Positions 12,810 to 25,600 of a DNA stretch of 64,000 nucleotides are shown one piece after another. A model generated the notes under the pieces. It was not told where the DNA came from and ran no database searches. It saw only the letters and a program-made list of their open reading frames with translations. The translations under genes and the position numbers were made by a program. How positions within the stretch are numbered: position 1 is the first letter of the stretch; every line of letters starts with the position of its first letter. Source of the DNA: Warburgia ugandensis (lineage: Eukaryota > Streptophyta > Magnoliopsida > Canellales > Canellaceae); the NCBI GenBank assembly GCA_035236585.1, contig CP141137.1, positions 41,376,057 through 41,440,056 of the forward strand. Reading direction: 5' to 3'.

Positions 12810-13587
12810 GATTATATATATAATTCTATATTTTCTTCATTGTACATTAACATTGAAAGATTCCTGTTCTTTTGTTTTGGTCAATTGACAAGAACCAAAA
12901 AGAGTACTAACTTTCTTTCCTAAACATTTATTGAATTTGATAGATTGTAGGAAAGCTAAGAAATGATATAAATCATCCTTGTTTCAGCCTTGAAACATAA
13001 ATCCTAACTAGTATATTATTGCACTAGACCCTTAGAACCTCTTAGTAAGCCTTTTCATTGAAAACGTCATTTACCTTAACCCAAAAAAATAAATAATTAA
13101 AAGAATATCCATTAACTATCTTTAAAAAATGAGTAGAGATGGGAGAAAAAGTAACAAAAGAACAAAAGTCAAAGAAATAAAAAATATCAACATTTTTGCA
13201 AAGAGAAAGCCTCTCTTCATAGAAATACAAAGAAAAGTAAGAAAAGTAGAAATATCATGAAAAAGAAAAATAGCCTATGTTTTGTCCTATATAAAGATGT
13301 ATTGATCTTAAGATGGATGGTCTTAGTAATGATATTTGTTCTTTGTGATCATAGTCTTTTGTCTCACTTGTGCTTATAAACATTATGTGAACCATCAAAA
13401 TCTTTTGATTTGGTCATATAAAAAGAGAAATTTGTTTGACCCTTTTCTCTGAGAGCTTTATTTTTTAGTGTATACTAGTGAGAATTTGAGGTCAAGACAT
13501 CTTTCTAATGGAGAATAAGCATATCTGTTTAGAAGTCTAGACTTATGTATATACACATTGCACTCTAGTATATAACTATAGTAAAAT
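12810..13587 (+). mobile_element. Continuation of the outer Athila 3' untranslated region
   Basis: From about 13470 the sequence matches the tail at 1970-2060 that precedes the left LTR, in the same orientation. The segment 12810-13470 is AT-rich with no coding similarity, lying between two insertions. It ends at the AAAAT target duplication of the next element. Confidence 0.5.
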
Positions 13588-14168
13588 TGTAACACCCCTA
13601 ATTTTTTATAAAGAAATTAAATAAATATTAAAATTGAGAATTTCAATGAAAATCAAGCTAGAATATTAGAGTTATGAAATATGCACTTCTCATAGAAGTG
13701 GAATCAAGGTCTGAGAGATGTATAATTGAAAACATATGTGACGGATGCTTCAAAATGATTGTAAGCACGATAATTTCTAAATACAGATGAAAAATCTGTA
13801 TTTTTCTTCACTTTAATGAATAAAAGGGAAAAATAATAATTTCACAAATAACCAAGGCTTGAGACCTCAAAATCTAGAATTTAATTGGTAATACGAATCC
13901 AATGCCACTAAGTACACTCAATTCCAAGCTCAGGAGAATAAAATGGATTTTTCTCCATAAAAGGCCAATTCGGTCTTTTCACACACATGTGGGGCCCACA
14001 AGGGACCCACAAAGGGATCCAATGTCTGGAAAAAACAGCCATCATTAGTCAAACCACTATCACCTGCGAATGGAGAAGGAGGTGGTAGTGGGAATCTAAT
14101 ATACATTAAATAATAAAAAGGAAAAAACATACCCATTACATGTCATTATGAAAACCACTCAAAACACC

Positions 14169-14177
14169 TATAAATAG
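14169..14177 (+). promoter_or_regulatory. TATA box of the LARD-like 5' LTR
   Basis: CTATAAATAGACC is conserved at the same place in the 3' LTR (23253-23261) and, as TATAAATAC, in the related solo LTR (31010-31018). It is the best candidate for the LTR promoter, about 580 bases from the LTR start. Confidence 0.55.
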
Positions 14178-17100
14178 ACCTCAAAAAAATTCTCAAAAAT
14201 CTTCATAAAATCATTCATGAGGTCCCCTAGTATGCTACAAAATCTCAGCTCTAGAAACATCCCCCAACTTCTCCTTCTTTCTCTCCCTCTTTCTCAAGTC
14301 TGTGGGCATGTTCACAAACGCACCCGGCTCTCCAGACTTAGTGGAGACGTCGGGCGCGTCGTCCCCAATAGGACTGGGTTTCCGCCTAGAAACCCTATTT
14401 CAATTAGATGTTCCAGTAAAACCATTGAAACCTCATCTTAACCATTGGATATGTTCGGAAAAGGGTTCTTTACAAAAGCCCTTTGGTCCCAAGATGATCC
14501 ATCTCCGAGATCGTTGGAAAAGTCAAAACGAAAATAAACCCAGTAAGGGTTACCATCTCCGGCATGTTCTTTAGGCTATTGCAACCAATCCGACCATCCA
14601 ATTGTGATCTTGCACCATTGGACATTTCCAGAATGAGGAGATCTTCAAAACCCCCAAGGTTTCCCACATTATTCGGCAACATAAACAGAGTAATTTCATC
14701 TGAATGGGAATTTTTGGCAAAAGCTAGGGTTTCCTAATCTCCGGCTGGTTTTCTTCTTCTCCAGTGAACGTTTCTCCCCCAGACCAGCTCAAGTAGGCCA
14801 CTTTCACTTCCCCCTTTCAATTCTGGTAAGTATGTTGGGTTTTCCGGCAAGGATGGGAGCTCCCCAACTGTTGATCTGTCAGGAACGATGGATCCAGCAT
14901 TGAGGGTTGAGATCTCCCAATCTCCGGCTCAAATCCCAATTTTGAGCTGTTGGATGGAATCCTAGAGCCCAAAAACCCCAGGACATGAAATCCAGACGTT
15001 TGAAGTTAACAGATGGAGGAGATCCAGTCACAAGCGATCTGATGGTCCAAATTGGACTGTCTCGCCTGTAGCCGATTACCTTTACCCAGCCACCTAGGAT
15101 AGACGGTAACAGATGCGGGAGACAGGTCGCCCTGTACCTATAACTCAGATCTGATCTAGGCCGTCCAATTCCTTGTGACTTTATCTAGGTACTGAATTCA
15201 TCATATCCATGTTTTAAATTGTAATGACATATGTATTTAGTAAAATCAGTACCCATGATCTTAGATCATGGCTCAGATGACTTTAAATGAAATATCTGAA
15301 CCGATGGATGTCTTTAGAGACATAGTAAAACCATAGGATCATGTTCACAGTCAGATTTGTATTCATAGATATGAAGGAATTGATAAAAAAAAAAAACAGT
15401 TGATATGAAATTCAACCCACCCTTAAAACAGGCTGAAATCTTAAAATCTTAATTTTCACATTAATTGAACTCCAAAATTAGATCATAAACTTTATTTGGA
15501 ATCATGTTTATGTTAATAATCTACAGAAATTGTTAGATCATGTTTTTAAGTAGTATTTACATGATCTGTTTGATAAAATCCAGGCCATTGATCTTGGATC
15601 GTGGCCAAGATGATCTCAAACTTGAAATCTAAACCATTGGATTTGTTCATAAGGTTCCAAAACCTTATAAAACATGTTCACAATATAAATTATGTATCTA
15701 TAGATCAGTCATTTTGATCCCAAACAGTATGGTGAAATTCAGCCCTTAAAACGGGCTGAAATCCTGAAATCTCAATTCCGATCTCAATTTAGATCCAAAT
15801 TGAGATTGAAAAGTTTTGATGGATTTCTTATGATAATCAAAATGGACTGAACCTATAAAAAATTTATTTTAATTAATCAGATTTTCTGTAATTAAGTGGA
15901 TAAGTAACTAACATCCTTGATCTATAAGATCTTGGATGATCAGACCACTAATATGTTATTGGATGATTATTTTATAGCATAATAAATAATATAAGTGGAT
16001 TAAATTGTATTTCTTAGCAAATGTTAAGAGATCTAGCCTTAAGAGTTACTAAAATCCCTAAAAATGAATAGTATCTCCTATATCAAGATGATCTAGAATG
16101 ATTGGACAGTATGGATGTATTTTGATGATGATCTTGAGATAATATAATAGGGATTTAATGAATGGATGATGAGGATTTGGGATAGATCAAGATCTATGGC
16201 CTTAAATGTATAAAGTAACCTAAGATCTCCTTGATCGGGTAGATCAAGGAAGATCAAATCAATGGATAAGATAAATCAATGATTTCATAATTAAATTACA
16301 TCTATATAAAATGTGGGATCTAAAATAAAATGAAGGATCAAGATTTAAACCCTAAAGAGATGAAAAATAAATATGGATCAATTAAGACCCTTGGATCATG
16401 ATAGCATGTTAGATTGCTATTTGAATTATTGAACATTATTGTCTTTCATTTCTTAGTTGAGTTAATTATAGAATTGTTTATTTAAGTGTTTAGTTAATTA
16501 TTTATTTATGCTTCAATACTTAAGTAATTGTAATTTCATTGAAATGGTAATTAAATGAAATTAGAAGGAAGGGACATTCTCATGGAATGTATGACATGGA
16601 CTTAATGATAGTAAGGACCATAGTTAGTAGGATAATATAAGGAATATAAATTCCTTGGTCCAACTTAGGAGAATAATAAATCTCCAAGAATGACATTTTA
16701 GTTCATGGATTTAATTAAAAACAATTAGAAAGAATACTTAGGATTAAATGCTCATAGGAACCTTATGAAAGGTTGAGTTAGGGTCAAGCTAGTGAATGAT
16801 GGATATAGTGGTTAAGGGGGTTATCTAATAGAGCCACGCTCTCCCCCCACCTTCCATTGACGTTTGTGAGGTTTAAATGCCTCCTTACATGAGGATTGAA
16901 GTAGCCACTTTGTATTTAACCATTTAACTAGTATGCCTTCACCAATTTGACATAAGAGGAGCAATCTAGACTTAGAGTGAAATAAGCTACCCTCAACCAA
17001 TAAAACATTAATTGGTTGGGTAATAATAATGAGAGCATAAAATGTAGTAAATCATCTAATCCTAATAAAAATGGTAATCAAGACAAGAATGATCAAACAT

Positions 17101-17476
17101 GATCCATAGGACCTTGGATGATCAAAAACAAATACTAATGTAGTATTGTATTACATGTGTATATGTATGAGAAGAACATAGATAGAGAATCCCAAATCCT
17201 TGATCAAATTTGATTCAAGAAAATTTAGGGTATCATCTATAGGAATACATACTTGAATAGGGAAATAACCTTATAGATATGGTTTGATAGATGGATGAAT
17301 CCAGACCACGATGGACATTGTGGAAGAATACACTTGAGAAGTATGAATCAAGATACCACTTTGAGGTAGGTGGATAAACAAAGATATATTAGAGATTCAT
17401 GGGTATACATACATGATTATCTGTCTAAAGTTATAGACCTTTATTGTATAAGTATGCTTAGTACCTTAGCATAGTC

Positions 17477-17775
17477 ATGATCCAAACAAGTGGTCCAAAA
17501 CTTATGATCCAACTAAGTGATCTAAAACAAATGATCCAATTAAGGGATCCAAAACAAATGATCCAATTAAGGGATCTAAAACATATGATCCAATTAAGGG
17601 TTCCAAAACATATGATCCAATTTAGGGATCCAACACATATGATCCAATTAAGGGATCCAAAACAAATGATCCAATTAAGGGATCTAGAACATATGATCGA
17701 AACAAATCCAAAATCAAATGATCAAACAAAGTGATCCAAAACATGGGATCTAAACAAATGATCAAACAAAGAGAT
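17477..17775 (+). repeat. 27 bp tandem array in the 5' LTR
   Basis: The unit is about atgatccaattaagggatcc plus aaaacaa, 27 bp, repeated about eight times with small changes and then decaying. Because 27 is a multiple of three, it produces an open frame reading MIQLRDPKQ over and over. The frame is a by-product of the repeat and not a gene. Confidence 0.85.
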
Positions 17776-18331
17776 CTAACCTCATAATCTGATCCACTTG
17801 ATCTAATTTAATGATCAGGTCTAATGAAGTGAAAGTATTGACATATGAAGACTAAGGAAACCATAAGAATAGGGTATGTGCAATATTCCAGCCTTAGTTA
17901 AACAAACAGATCATCTGATATGTACAATATATTTTCCATACAAGCATGGAGGCTTGTGGTTTTGTTTTACATAGAGACAGAGACTGGGGATGCTATGCTA
18001 GGAAAGTTATGAGGATTTGGCCACCTACTTCCTGAAACTTATATAATGATACCATGCCCAAAGAGAGGCTAAATATCAGGTGGGGCAATAATGGGAAGGC
18101 TCCACTATGACAGCCATGGTCCACCCCATGAGGACATAGATTGATTATTCCACAGTTGGTGTCAATGGAGGATTATACAGTTATCCGGGCACGTTGTACG
18201 GATTGAGACTGTAAGCACAGTAGTCCTAATGTATTTTGCATTATGATGCACATATGATAAGCATAATATGATGCCATGGCATGATGATATGCTATTACAT
18301 GAGTTCCTAGAATGAAAACCCCATATGATAA

Positions 18332-18465
18332 TTGGCTAGATATTGCTCTCCTAAGTGGGAGTTTAGCCAGGGGAAGGAACAAGGGTTGAGTAATCTTTGG
18401 CTAGGTATTCCTCTCCTAAGTGGGAGTATAGCCAGGGAAAGTAACAAGTTTTGAGCAATCTTCAC
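18332..18465 (+). repeat. 68 bp direct duplication in the 5' LTR
   Basis: Two adjacent copies begin ggctagatattgctctcc and ggctaggtattcctctcc, each with the imperfect palindrome ctctcctaagtgggag. The same pair is present in the 3' LTR near 27530-27655, so it predates this insertion. Confidence 0.65.
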
Positions 18466-19111
18466 TATATTAACTAATTTGTCATGTACTACATAAATAA
18501 CGTATGTATCCTATGTGGAGATAACTTATGAATGGATAACTATGATGAAATAAGGACTGAAGACTGAGGTATGTATTCTTATGTTGATGAAGTAGTATGT
18601 ATTTGTATTCCCCTACCAAGCATAGCTTGCTGAGGTATTGTACATGTTTCCATGTTTACAATACCTCAGATACAGAGAAGGAGGGTTAGAAGCTCAAGAC
18701 TATAAAAGACTTAAGAAGATGTTGATGAATAATCAATCAAGATACATTCTCTTGAAGACATTTATTTTATTTGAGGGAATTGTACTGTATTGAGAGTTTT
18801 TAATGTATGGTGAGGTTTGCAAATTTTGGATTATGTAATTTGGATAGGTATTGTACTGATACCGTGCTGTACTGTGAACCACTAGATGGATCTTGGAAGT
18901 TTAATAAAATTATATTCCTTCAATGGAATTTTATTTTGTACAAAAATTGTACTTATATATGTATGAAGTGCTGACTTGGGTTTTCAAAACAAGTTTTAAA
19001 AGAAAAGAATTTCCGCTGCTTTGTTTTGCAAATTGTTTTTTACTAAAGGGACACCCTTGCCTTTGAAAAATATATTATAAAATGTGTTTCAAAAACCTGG
19101 GTCATCACAGT

Positions 19112-19123
19112 TGGTATCAAAGC
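19112..19123 (+). other. Primer-binding site of the LARD-like element
   Basis: TGGTATCAAAGC, two bases after the 5' LTR end, is the usual plant Ty3/Gypsy site pairing with the 3' end of initiator tRNA-Met. It supports the LTR border at 19109. Confidence 0.75.
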
Positions 19124-19239
19124 TATTCATCCAGTCACAGTACAATACCATCATGTCCAATATGAAGATGAAAATCCATCTGAGGATGAGGATTAGTGAG
19201 TGAATAAGAGATAAGTATTAGTTGATGAGATAGAGTTAT

Positions 19240-19505
19240 GTAATAAACTCATTAGTTAAGAGATAAGTATAGAAGGAATTGACTCATTAGTGAAGGATAA
19301 GTCTTGAAAGAGTAGCTTCATTTGTTGAAGAGTATGTAAAGAGTTGACTCATTAGTGAGGAAAGAGTTAAACTCATTAGTTGAGGAATATGGAAAGAGTT
19401 TACTCATTCGTGAAGAAAAAGTTAACTCATTAGTGAAAGATGTGTATAGAAAGAGTTAAACTCATTAGTTGAAAATGAGTATGGAAAGAGTTAGTGTAAT
19501 GAATA
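19240..19505 (+). repeat. Degenerate palindromic repeats after the primer-binding site
   Basis: At least six occurrences of a motif close to GAGTTAACTCATTAG (variants with gagttgactc, gagttaaactc, gagtttactc) at spacings of about 30-55 bases. The core GAGTTAACTC is self-complementary. No equivalent cluster was noticed elsewhere in the internal domain. Confidence 0.65.
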
Positions 19506-20919
19506 AGTATAGTATAAGTAGATATTATCTAGTGAAAGGACTAGAAATACTGCTTAGGAAGTAAGACTTCCAATAGAGGGAATAGTGATATATAGAAATC
19601 AATAAGGAAAACATTACAATGGATGTAAGGTATGATGTTCAGGTCAAACCTAAAGTCCTGAGTAAACATACATATGTAGAAACAAAGTAGACCAATACTA
19701 GTATGGATATAACCATTATTAAATGAAGTATGTATATGACCAATACTAAGTGAAGGAAGGGAGATAAAGAGAAAGAAGTGATAATTGGAAAATATGATGG
19801 AAAAACTCCAACCTTATAGAAAAGGTGAAATAGAGATATATGAGAAATAGGAGCTAAAGAGGAAACTTTAGAATTATTATGAAAATCAAAATTTATAACA
19901 AATATATGAATAAATATAAGTGTAAGAGTTATAATTGCTATATTGTATTATGGCTCTTAGTTAAATGAAATTAATCATTAAAATAGAGATGATATTACTT
20001 GAAAGGAATTTGAGGAGACAAGTGAGAAATTCCAAAATTTGTAAATGAGGATAGTTTTAAATAGAAATGAATAAGGAGATAAGTAGGTAATTTCTCTCCA
20101 AACTTAGTAAAGGTAAAGGATTTAATAAAGAGATGATAAAATTTTAGAACATGAAGAGATGATCTTTGAAATTTGAATAAAATAAAAAGGAAGAAGAGAG
20201 TTAGAAATTATAGCCCTATATATGGTACAACAAATATGAAATCACCAAGTTAGAAATTATATTGGTATGATAAATCAATGGTGAAAATTAGCACAAAAGG
20301 ATTTTCAAGGATTAGAGAATTATTGATATAATAACTTTGGTGATATTAAAAATAATTTTGGGACTATCATAAAGAGAAGTACAATTGGCAAAGATGGTGA
20401 AACAATTCTTGAAAATAAGATAGAAATATTGATATGATGAATCGGGAAAATATAGTGATGGGTTATCATAAAGATAAGTACATCTTATTGATCACGGAAA
20501 ATGAAGAGCTAAATATGAATAGAGATATTAATTCCTCTTACATGATAGAGTGGTGATATTGAAAGAATTAAGCAATATAGTGAGGAAAATATATTTTTTG
20601 AGAAACGTTGAGATAAAACATGAGAAATGAAGACTTATCAACAAATAGTGATATCTAAACTCAAGTGCAAAGTTTGGAAAAATGAGATGATTGTGTTATG
20701 AATCCAAATTTTTGGAAAAAGAAGTGGTTAGAACTTTTAAAGATATTTTGAGAGTTTTCAATCTTACATGAGATTGAATGAGGAAATATCGATAATAGTT
20801 GAGGAAAAGAACATCAACTTATTTGAATGAGTTGAAAGAACAAATTTTAAGGATAAGGAGTGATTATGGAAAGTTACAATAGGAAAATAACAAATTTCTT
20901 TAGGAAAAGAAAATGGAAG

Positions 20920-21440
20920 GATCAATGTAAGGATGCATTAAACATAAAAGAGTTTATTAAGGAGATTTATTACCCTTGTTCTCCATAAGGATGCATTGAA
21001 CATAAATGATGTTGAGGAAATTAAGTATCCTTTTTCTCTATAAGGATAAGCATTTTCAAATTATTATTATTTGAGAATTGGAAATGCAACATCAAAGTAT
21101 AGAATCAAAACAAATTTTAGTTCTATGAGTTGGATAAATGATATTCATAAATTTGAGGAGAATAAAATATATTAGATGAGTGATAATGATATATGGATAT
21201 GGATGTAAGGAAATCAAAGGCATTCATGGAATATATGTTAAAATACTTACAAAACTTGTTTTGGTAAGTGAACATTTCAATTGGAGAAAGCAAGTTTTAA
21301 GGTTATATAAATTTTAATAGATTTCAAGAAATCAAGAGCATTCATGGGATATATGTTAGATGCTTACAAGGCTTGTCAATTATCTTATTATATGTTGATT
21401 GAAGAAAGCAAAGTTTAGGGTTATATAAATTTTAAGCATA
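20920..21440 (+). repeat. Two local duplications in the LARD internal domain
   Basis: Near 20930 and 21000 the phrase aaggatgcattaaacataaa recurs with changes about 65 bases apart. Near 21208 and 21328 the phrase gcattcatggaatatatgtt and about 100 following bases recur with a period near 120. These show that the domain grew by local duplication rather than decaying from a coding region. Confidence 0.5.
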
Positions 21441-22672
21441 GCATGGAAATTGACCCCAACAAAGGGGCAATGTGAGATCAATATATGAAATAACAATGAC
21501 AATTAGAGAAATATATCTCTTATTGATTTTATAACATAAAGACATTTAGTGCAATCTTGCAATGGATTACATAAATCCAAAATAAGTTGATAATAGATTG
21601 TTGAGAATTGAAGAATAGATGATAAATTATGGAGTTGTAAGGACTTGAGATGGGATGATTACAAAGTTAATATGAACTCTTTTAACTACAATTATCAAGA
21701 ATATTGCAAAATAAAGGGTTATTATGATATGGTTATGATGTATGCTTGAAAGAAGCATGAGGAAATGCATAATCTAGAAATTTTGAAGATTATGACATCT
21801 AAATATATCTATGAAGGAAAAGAGATAAATATTATTATAGATTGTAAGAATATTTAGAATATTGTTCTGAATATGAGAAAGAAAAGAGGATCAGGAATAC
21901 ATATGCAAATTTAAATGACACTATCTTAAAAGGAAAAATGAAGTAAGTCATGTATGATGGCACTCAAAGGGTATTACAAAAACAATGGATGGGATGAGAA
22001 TGAGGAAAGAACCATTACAAGGTTACCATTCTTCAACGACAGAATTTGAAAAGAAATTTGTCAATAAAAGGAAATAGTAAAGAAATATGAATTGGAGAGT
22101 AAACATGAAGTAATCACTTCCAAATAATGGAAGAGCAATGAAAGAAATAATTACTTCGAAATATTGGAAGATTGTTACAAAGAACAATAGTTGAAACTAT
22201 AGAATCCAATCAATATGTTATTATAAATAATCCTTAGATTATACATAGTAAGAAAGCTATGTCAAAACTTTATATGTTGAAAAAGAATGAGGATGAGCAA
22301 TAGAAGATAGAATGGAAAATTTTCAAGTATGGAAAGATTGATGAAAGTAAGGAATAGAAATTTAGCCAAGTAGAAGGTTTGAAACCAAAGGATAAATCAA
22401 TTAAGAGTTATTAATCCTTTTGGGAAAGTCCAACAAAACTCAGCCTAAGTGAATGATGCATAAGTAAGGTTAGACATGTGTGAGCATTTCAATAGCAACC
22501 AACCATATGATTTATACCTTTGAGAAGAAGGTAGTAGGAGAAATAAATGTAAGGAAAGAGGATTTCCTTAAGTGGCAAGGCCACATGTGTAAGGCTATGA
22601 AAGAATTGTGAAAACTCCTAAGTGAGTTGATATGCAAATTTCAAGGACGAAATTTTTGTAAGGGGGGTAGAT

Positions 22673-25600
22673 TGTAACACCCCTAATTTTTTATAAAGAA
22701 ATTAAATAAATATTAAAATTGAGAATTTGAATGAAAATCAGGCTGGAATATTAGGGTTATGAAATATGCACTTCTCATAGAAGTGGAATCAAGGTATGAG
22801 AGATGTATAATTGAAAACATATGCGACAGACGCTTCAAAATGACTATAAGCATGATAATTTCTAAATACGGATGAAAAATCTGTATTTTTCTTCACTTTA
22901 ATGAATAAAAGGGAAAAATGATAATTTCACAAATAACCAAGGCTTGAGACCTCAAAATCTGGAATGTAATTGGTAATACAAATCCAATGCCACTAAGTAC
23001 GCTCAATTCCAAGCCCAGGAGAATAAAATGAATTTTTCTCCATAAAAGGGCAATTTTGTCTTTTCACACACATGTGGGGCCCACATGGGCCCCACAAGGG
23101 ATCCAACGTTTGGAAAAAACAGCCATCATTAGTCAAACCACTACCACCTACTAGTGGAGAAGGAGATGGTAGTGAGAATCAAATATACATTAAATAATAA
23201 AAAGGAAAAAACATACTCATTATATGTCATTATGAAAACCACTCAAAACACCTATAAATAGACCTCAGAAAAATTCTCAAAAATCTTCATAAAATCATTC
23301 ACGAGGTCCCCTAGTATGTTGCAAAATCTCAGATCCAGAAACATCCCCCATCTTCCCCAACTTCTCCTTCTTTCTCTCCCTCTTTCTTAAGTCTGTGGAC
23401 ATGGTCACAGACGCACCCGGCTCTCCAGACTCAGTGGAGACGTCAGACGGGTCATCCCCGATGGGACTGGGTTTCCGCCCAGAAACCCTATTTCAATTAG
23501 ACATTCCAGTAAAAAAGTTGAATCCTCATCTTAACCATTGGATATATTCGGAAAAGGGTTCTTTACAAAAGCCCTTTGGTCCCAATATGATCCATCTCCG
23601 AGATCATTGGAAAAGTCAAAACGAAAATTAACCTAGTAAGGGTTACCATCTCTGGCATGTTCTTCAGGCTATTGCGGCCAATCCGGCCGTCCAATTGTGA
23701 TCTTGCACCATTGGACATTTCCGGAATGGGGAGATCTTCAAAACTGCCATGGTTTCCCACATTATCTGGCAACATAGACAAAGTAATTTCATTTGAATGG
23801 GAATTTCCAGCAAAAGCTAGGGTTTCCTATTCTCTGGCTGGTTTTCTTCTTCTCCGGTGAACGTTTCTCCCCCAGACCAGCTCAGGTAGGCCACTTTCAC
23901 TTCCCCTTTTCAATTCCGGTAAGTATGTTGGGTTTTCCAGCAAGGATGGGAGCTCCCTAGCTGTTGATCCGTCAGGAACGACGAATCTGGCATTGAGGGT
24001 TAAGATCTCCCAATCTCCAGCTCATATCCAAACTATGAGCCATTGGATGGAATCTTGGGTCCCAAAAACCCTAAGACATAAAATCTAGACGTTTGATGTT
24101 AACAGATGGAGGAGATCCAATCACAGGCGATCTGACGGTCCAGATCGGACCGTCTCACCTGTAGCCGGTTACCTCTGCCCAGCCACCTGGGATAGACAGT
24201 AACAGGCGTGGGACGCGGGTCGCCCCGTACCTGTAACCCAGATCTGATCTGGGCCATCCATCTGGTTATTTGAAATCTTATGTTTTTTATTCAGAGCTTG
24301 ATAGAGCTCTGATTTTAGATCAGAAAACTTCTATGGATTCCTTGTGACTTTATCTATGTATTGAATTCATCATATCTATGTTTTAAATTGTAATGATATA
24401 TGTATTTAGTAAAATCAGTACCCATGATCTTAGATCATGGCTCAGATGACTTTAAATGAAATATCTAAACTGATGGATGTCTTTAGAGACATAGTAAAAC
24501 CATAGGATCATGTTCACAGTCAGATTTGTATTCATAGATATGAAGGAATTGATCAAAAACAGTTAAGATGAAATTCAGCCCTTAAAACGGGTTGAAATCT
24601 TAAAATCTTAATTTTGACTTTAATTAAACTCTAAAATTAGATCAAAAACTTTATTTGGAATCATTTTTATGTTAATAATCCACAAAAATTATCAGATCGT
24701 GTTTTTAAGTAGTATTTACATTATCTATTTGATAAAATCTGGGCCGTTAATCTTGGATCATGGCCAAGATGATCCCAAACTTAAAATATGAACCGTTGGA
24801 TGTATTCATAAGGTGCCAAAACCTTATAAAAATGTTCATAGTATAAATTATGTATCTATAGATTAGCCAAATTGATCCAAAATAGTAAGGTAAAATTTAG
24901 CCCTTAAAACGGGCTGAAATCTCAATTTCGATCCAAATTGAGATCGAAAAGTTTTGATGAATTTCTTGTGATAATCAGAATGGACTAAACCTATAAAAAA
25001 ATTTATTTTAATTAATCAAATTTTCTATAATTAAGTGGATAAGTAACTAACATCCTTGATCTACAAGATCTTGGATGATCAGACCACTAATACGTTATTG
25101 AATGATTACTTTATAACATAATAAATAATATCAGTGGATTAAATTGTATTTCTTAGCAGATCTTAAGAGATCTAGCCTTAAGAGTTACTAAAATCCCTAA
25201 AAATGAATAGTATCTCCTAAATCAAGATGATCTAGGATGATTGGACAGTATGGATGTATTTTGATGATGATCATGAGATAAGATCATAGGGATTTAATGA
25301 ATGGATGAAAAGGATTTGGGCTAGATCAAGATCTATGCCCTTAAATTTATAAAGTAACCGAAGACCTCCTTGATTGGATAGATCAAGGAAGATCAAATCA
25401 ATGGATAAGATAAATCAATGATTTAATAATTAAATTACATCTATATAAAATGTGGGATCTAAAATAAAATGAAGGATCAAGATCTAAACCCTAAAGAGAT
25501 GAAAAATAAATATGGATCAATTAAGACCCTTGGATCATGATAACATGTTAGATTGCTATTTGAATTATTGAACATTATTGTCTTTCATTTCTTAGTTGAG

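Larger units (their letters stand above)
13588..19109 (+). repeat. 5' LTR (5,522 bp) of the LARD-like element
   Basis: It aligns end to end with 22673-28296. Landmarks are a TATAAATAG box at 14169, a GC-richer block at 14320-15170, a 27 bp tandem array at 17477-17770, a 68 bp duplication at 18332-18465 and the end GTCATCACA at 19109. Short frames inside it do not resemble proteins. The length is unusually great for a plant LTR and matches the range described for LARDs. Confidence 0.85.
19110..22672 (+). mobile_element. Non-coding internal domain of the LARD-like element
   Basis: The domain is 3,563 bp, rich in A and G on the plus strand, with no open frame of 60 codons or more on either strand and no gag, protease, RT or integrase similarity. 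It holds a cluster of gagttaactcattag-like repeats at 19240-19500 and two later tandem duplications (about 20920-21050 and 21208-21440). It ends with the Tekay-like 3' motif and polypurine tract. LARD internal domains of similar size are known to be conserved as RNA rather than protein. That this one is so is inference. Confidence 0.8.

Noticed and set aside
17477-17734. Repeated peptide MIQLRDPKQ (also 26645-26929), resembling a repeat protein
   Set aside because: It is produced by a 27 bp DNA tandem array within an LTR. The unit length is a multiple of three, and there is no start context or flanking coding sequence.
17477-17775. Regular direct repeats considered as CRISPR-like
   Set aside because: Units are contiguous without unique spacers, lie in a plant retrotransposon LTR, and no cas-like genes exist.
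19112-19123. tRNA-like sequence TGGTATCAAAGC and similar sites at 52094 and 55896
   Set aside because: These are primer-binding sites complementary to a tRNA end. No cloverleaf or intact tRNA gene surrounds them.
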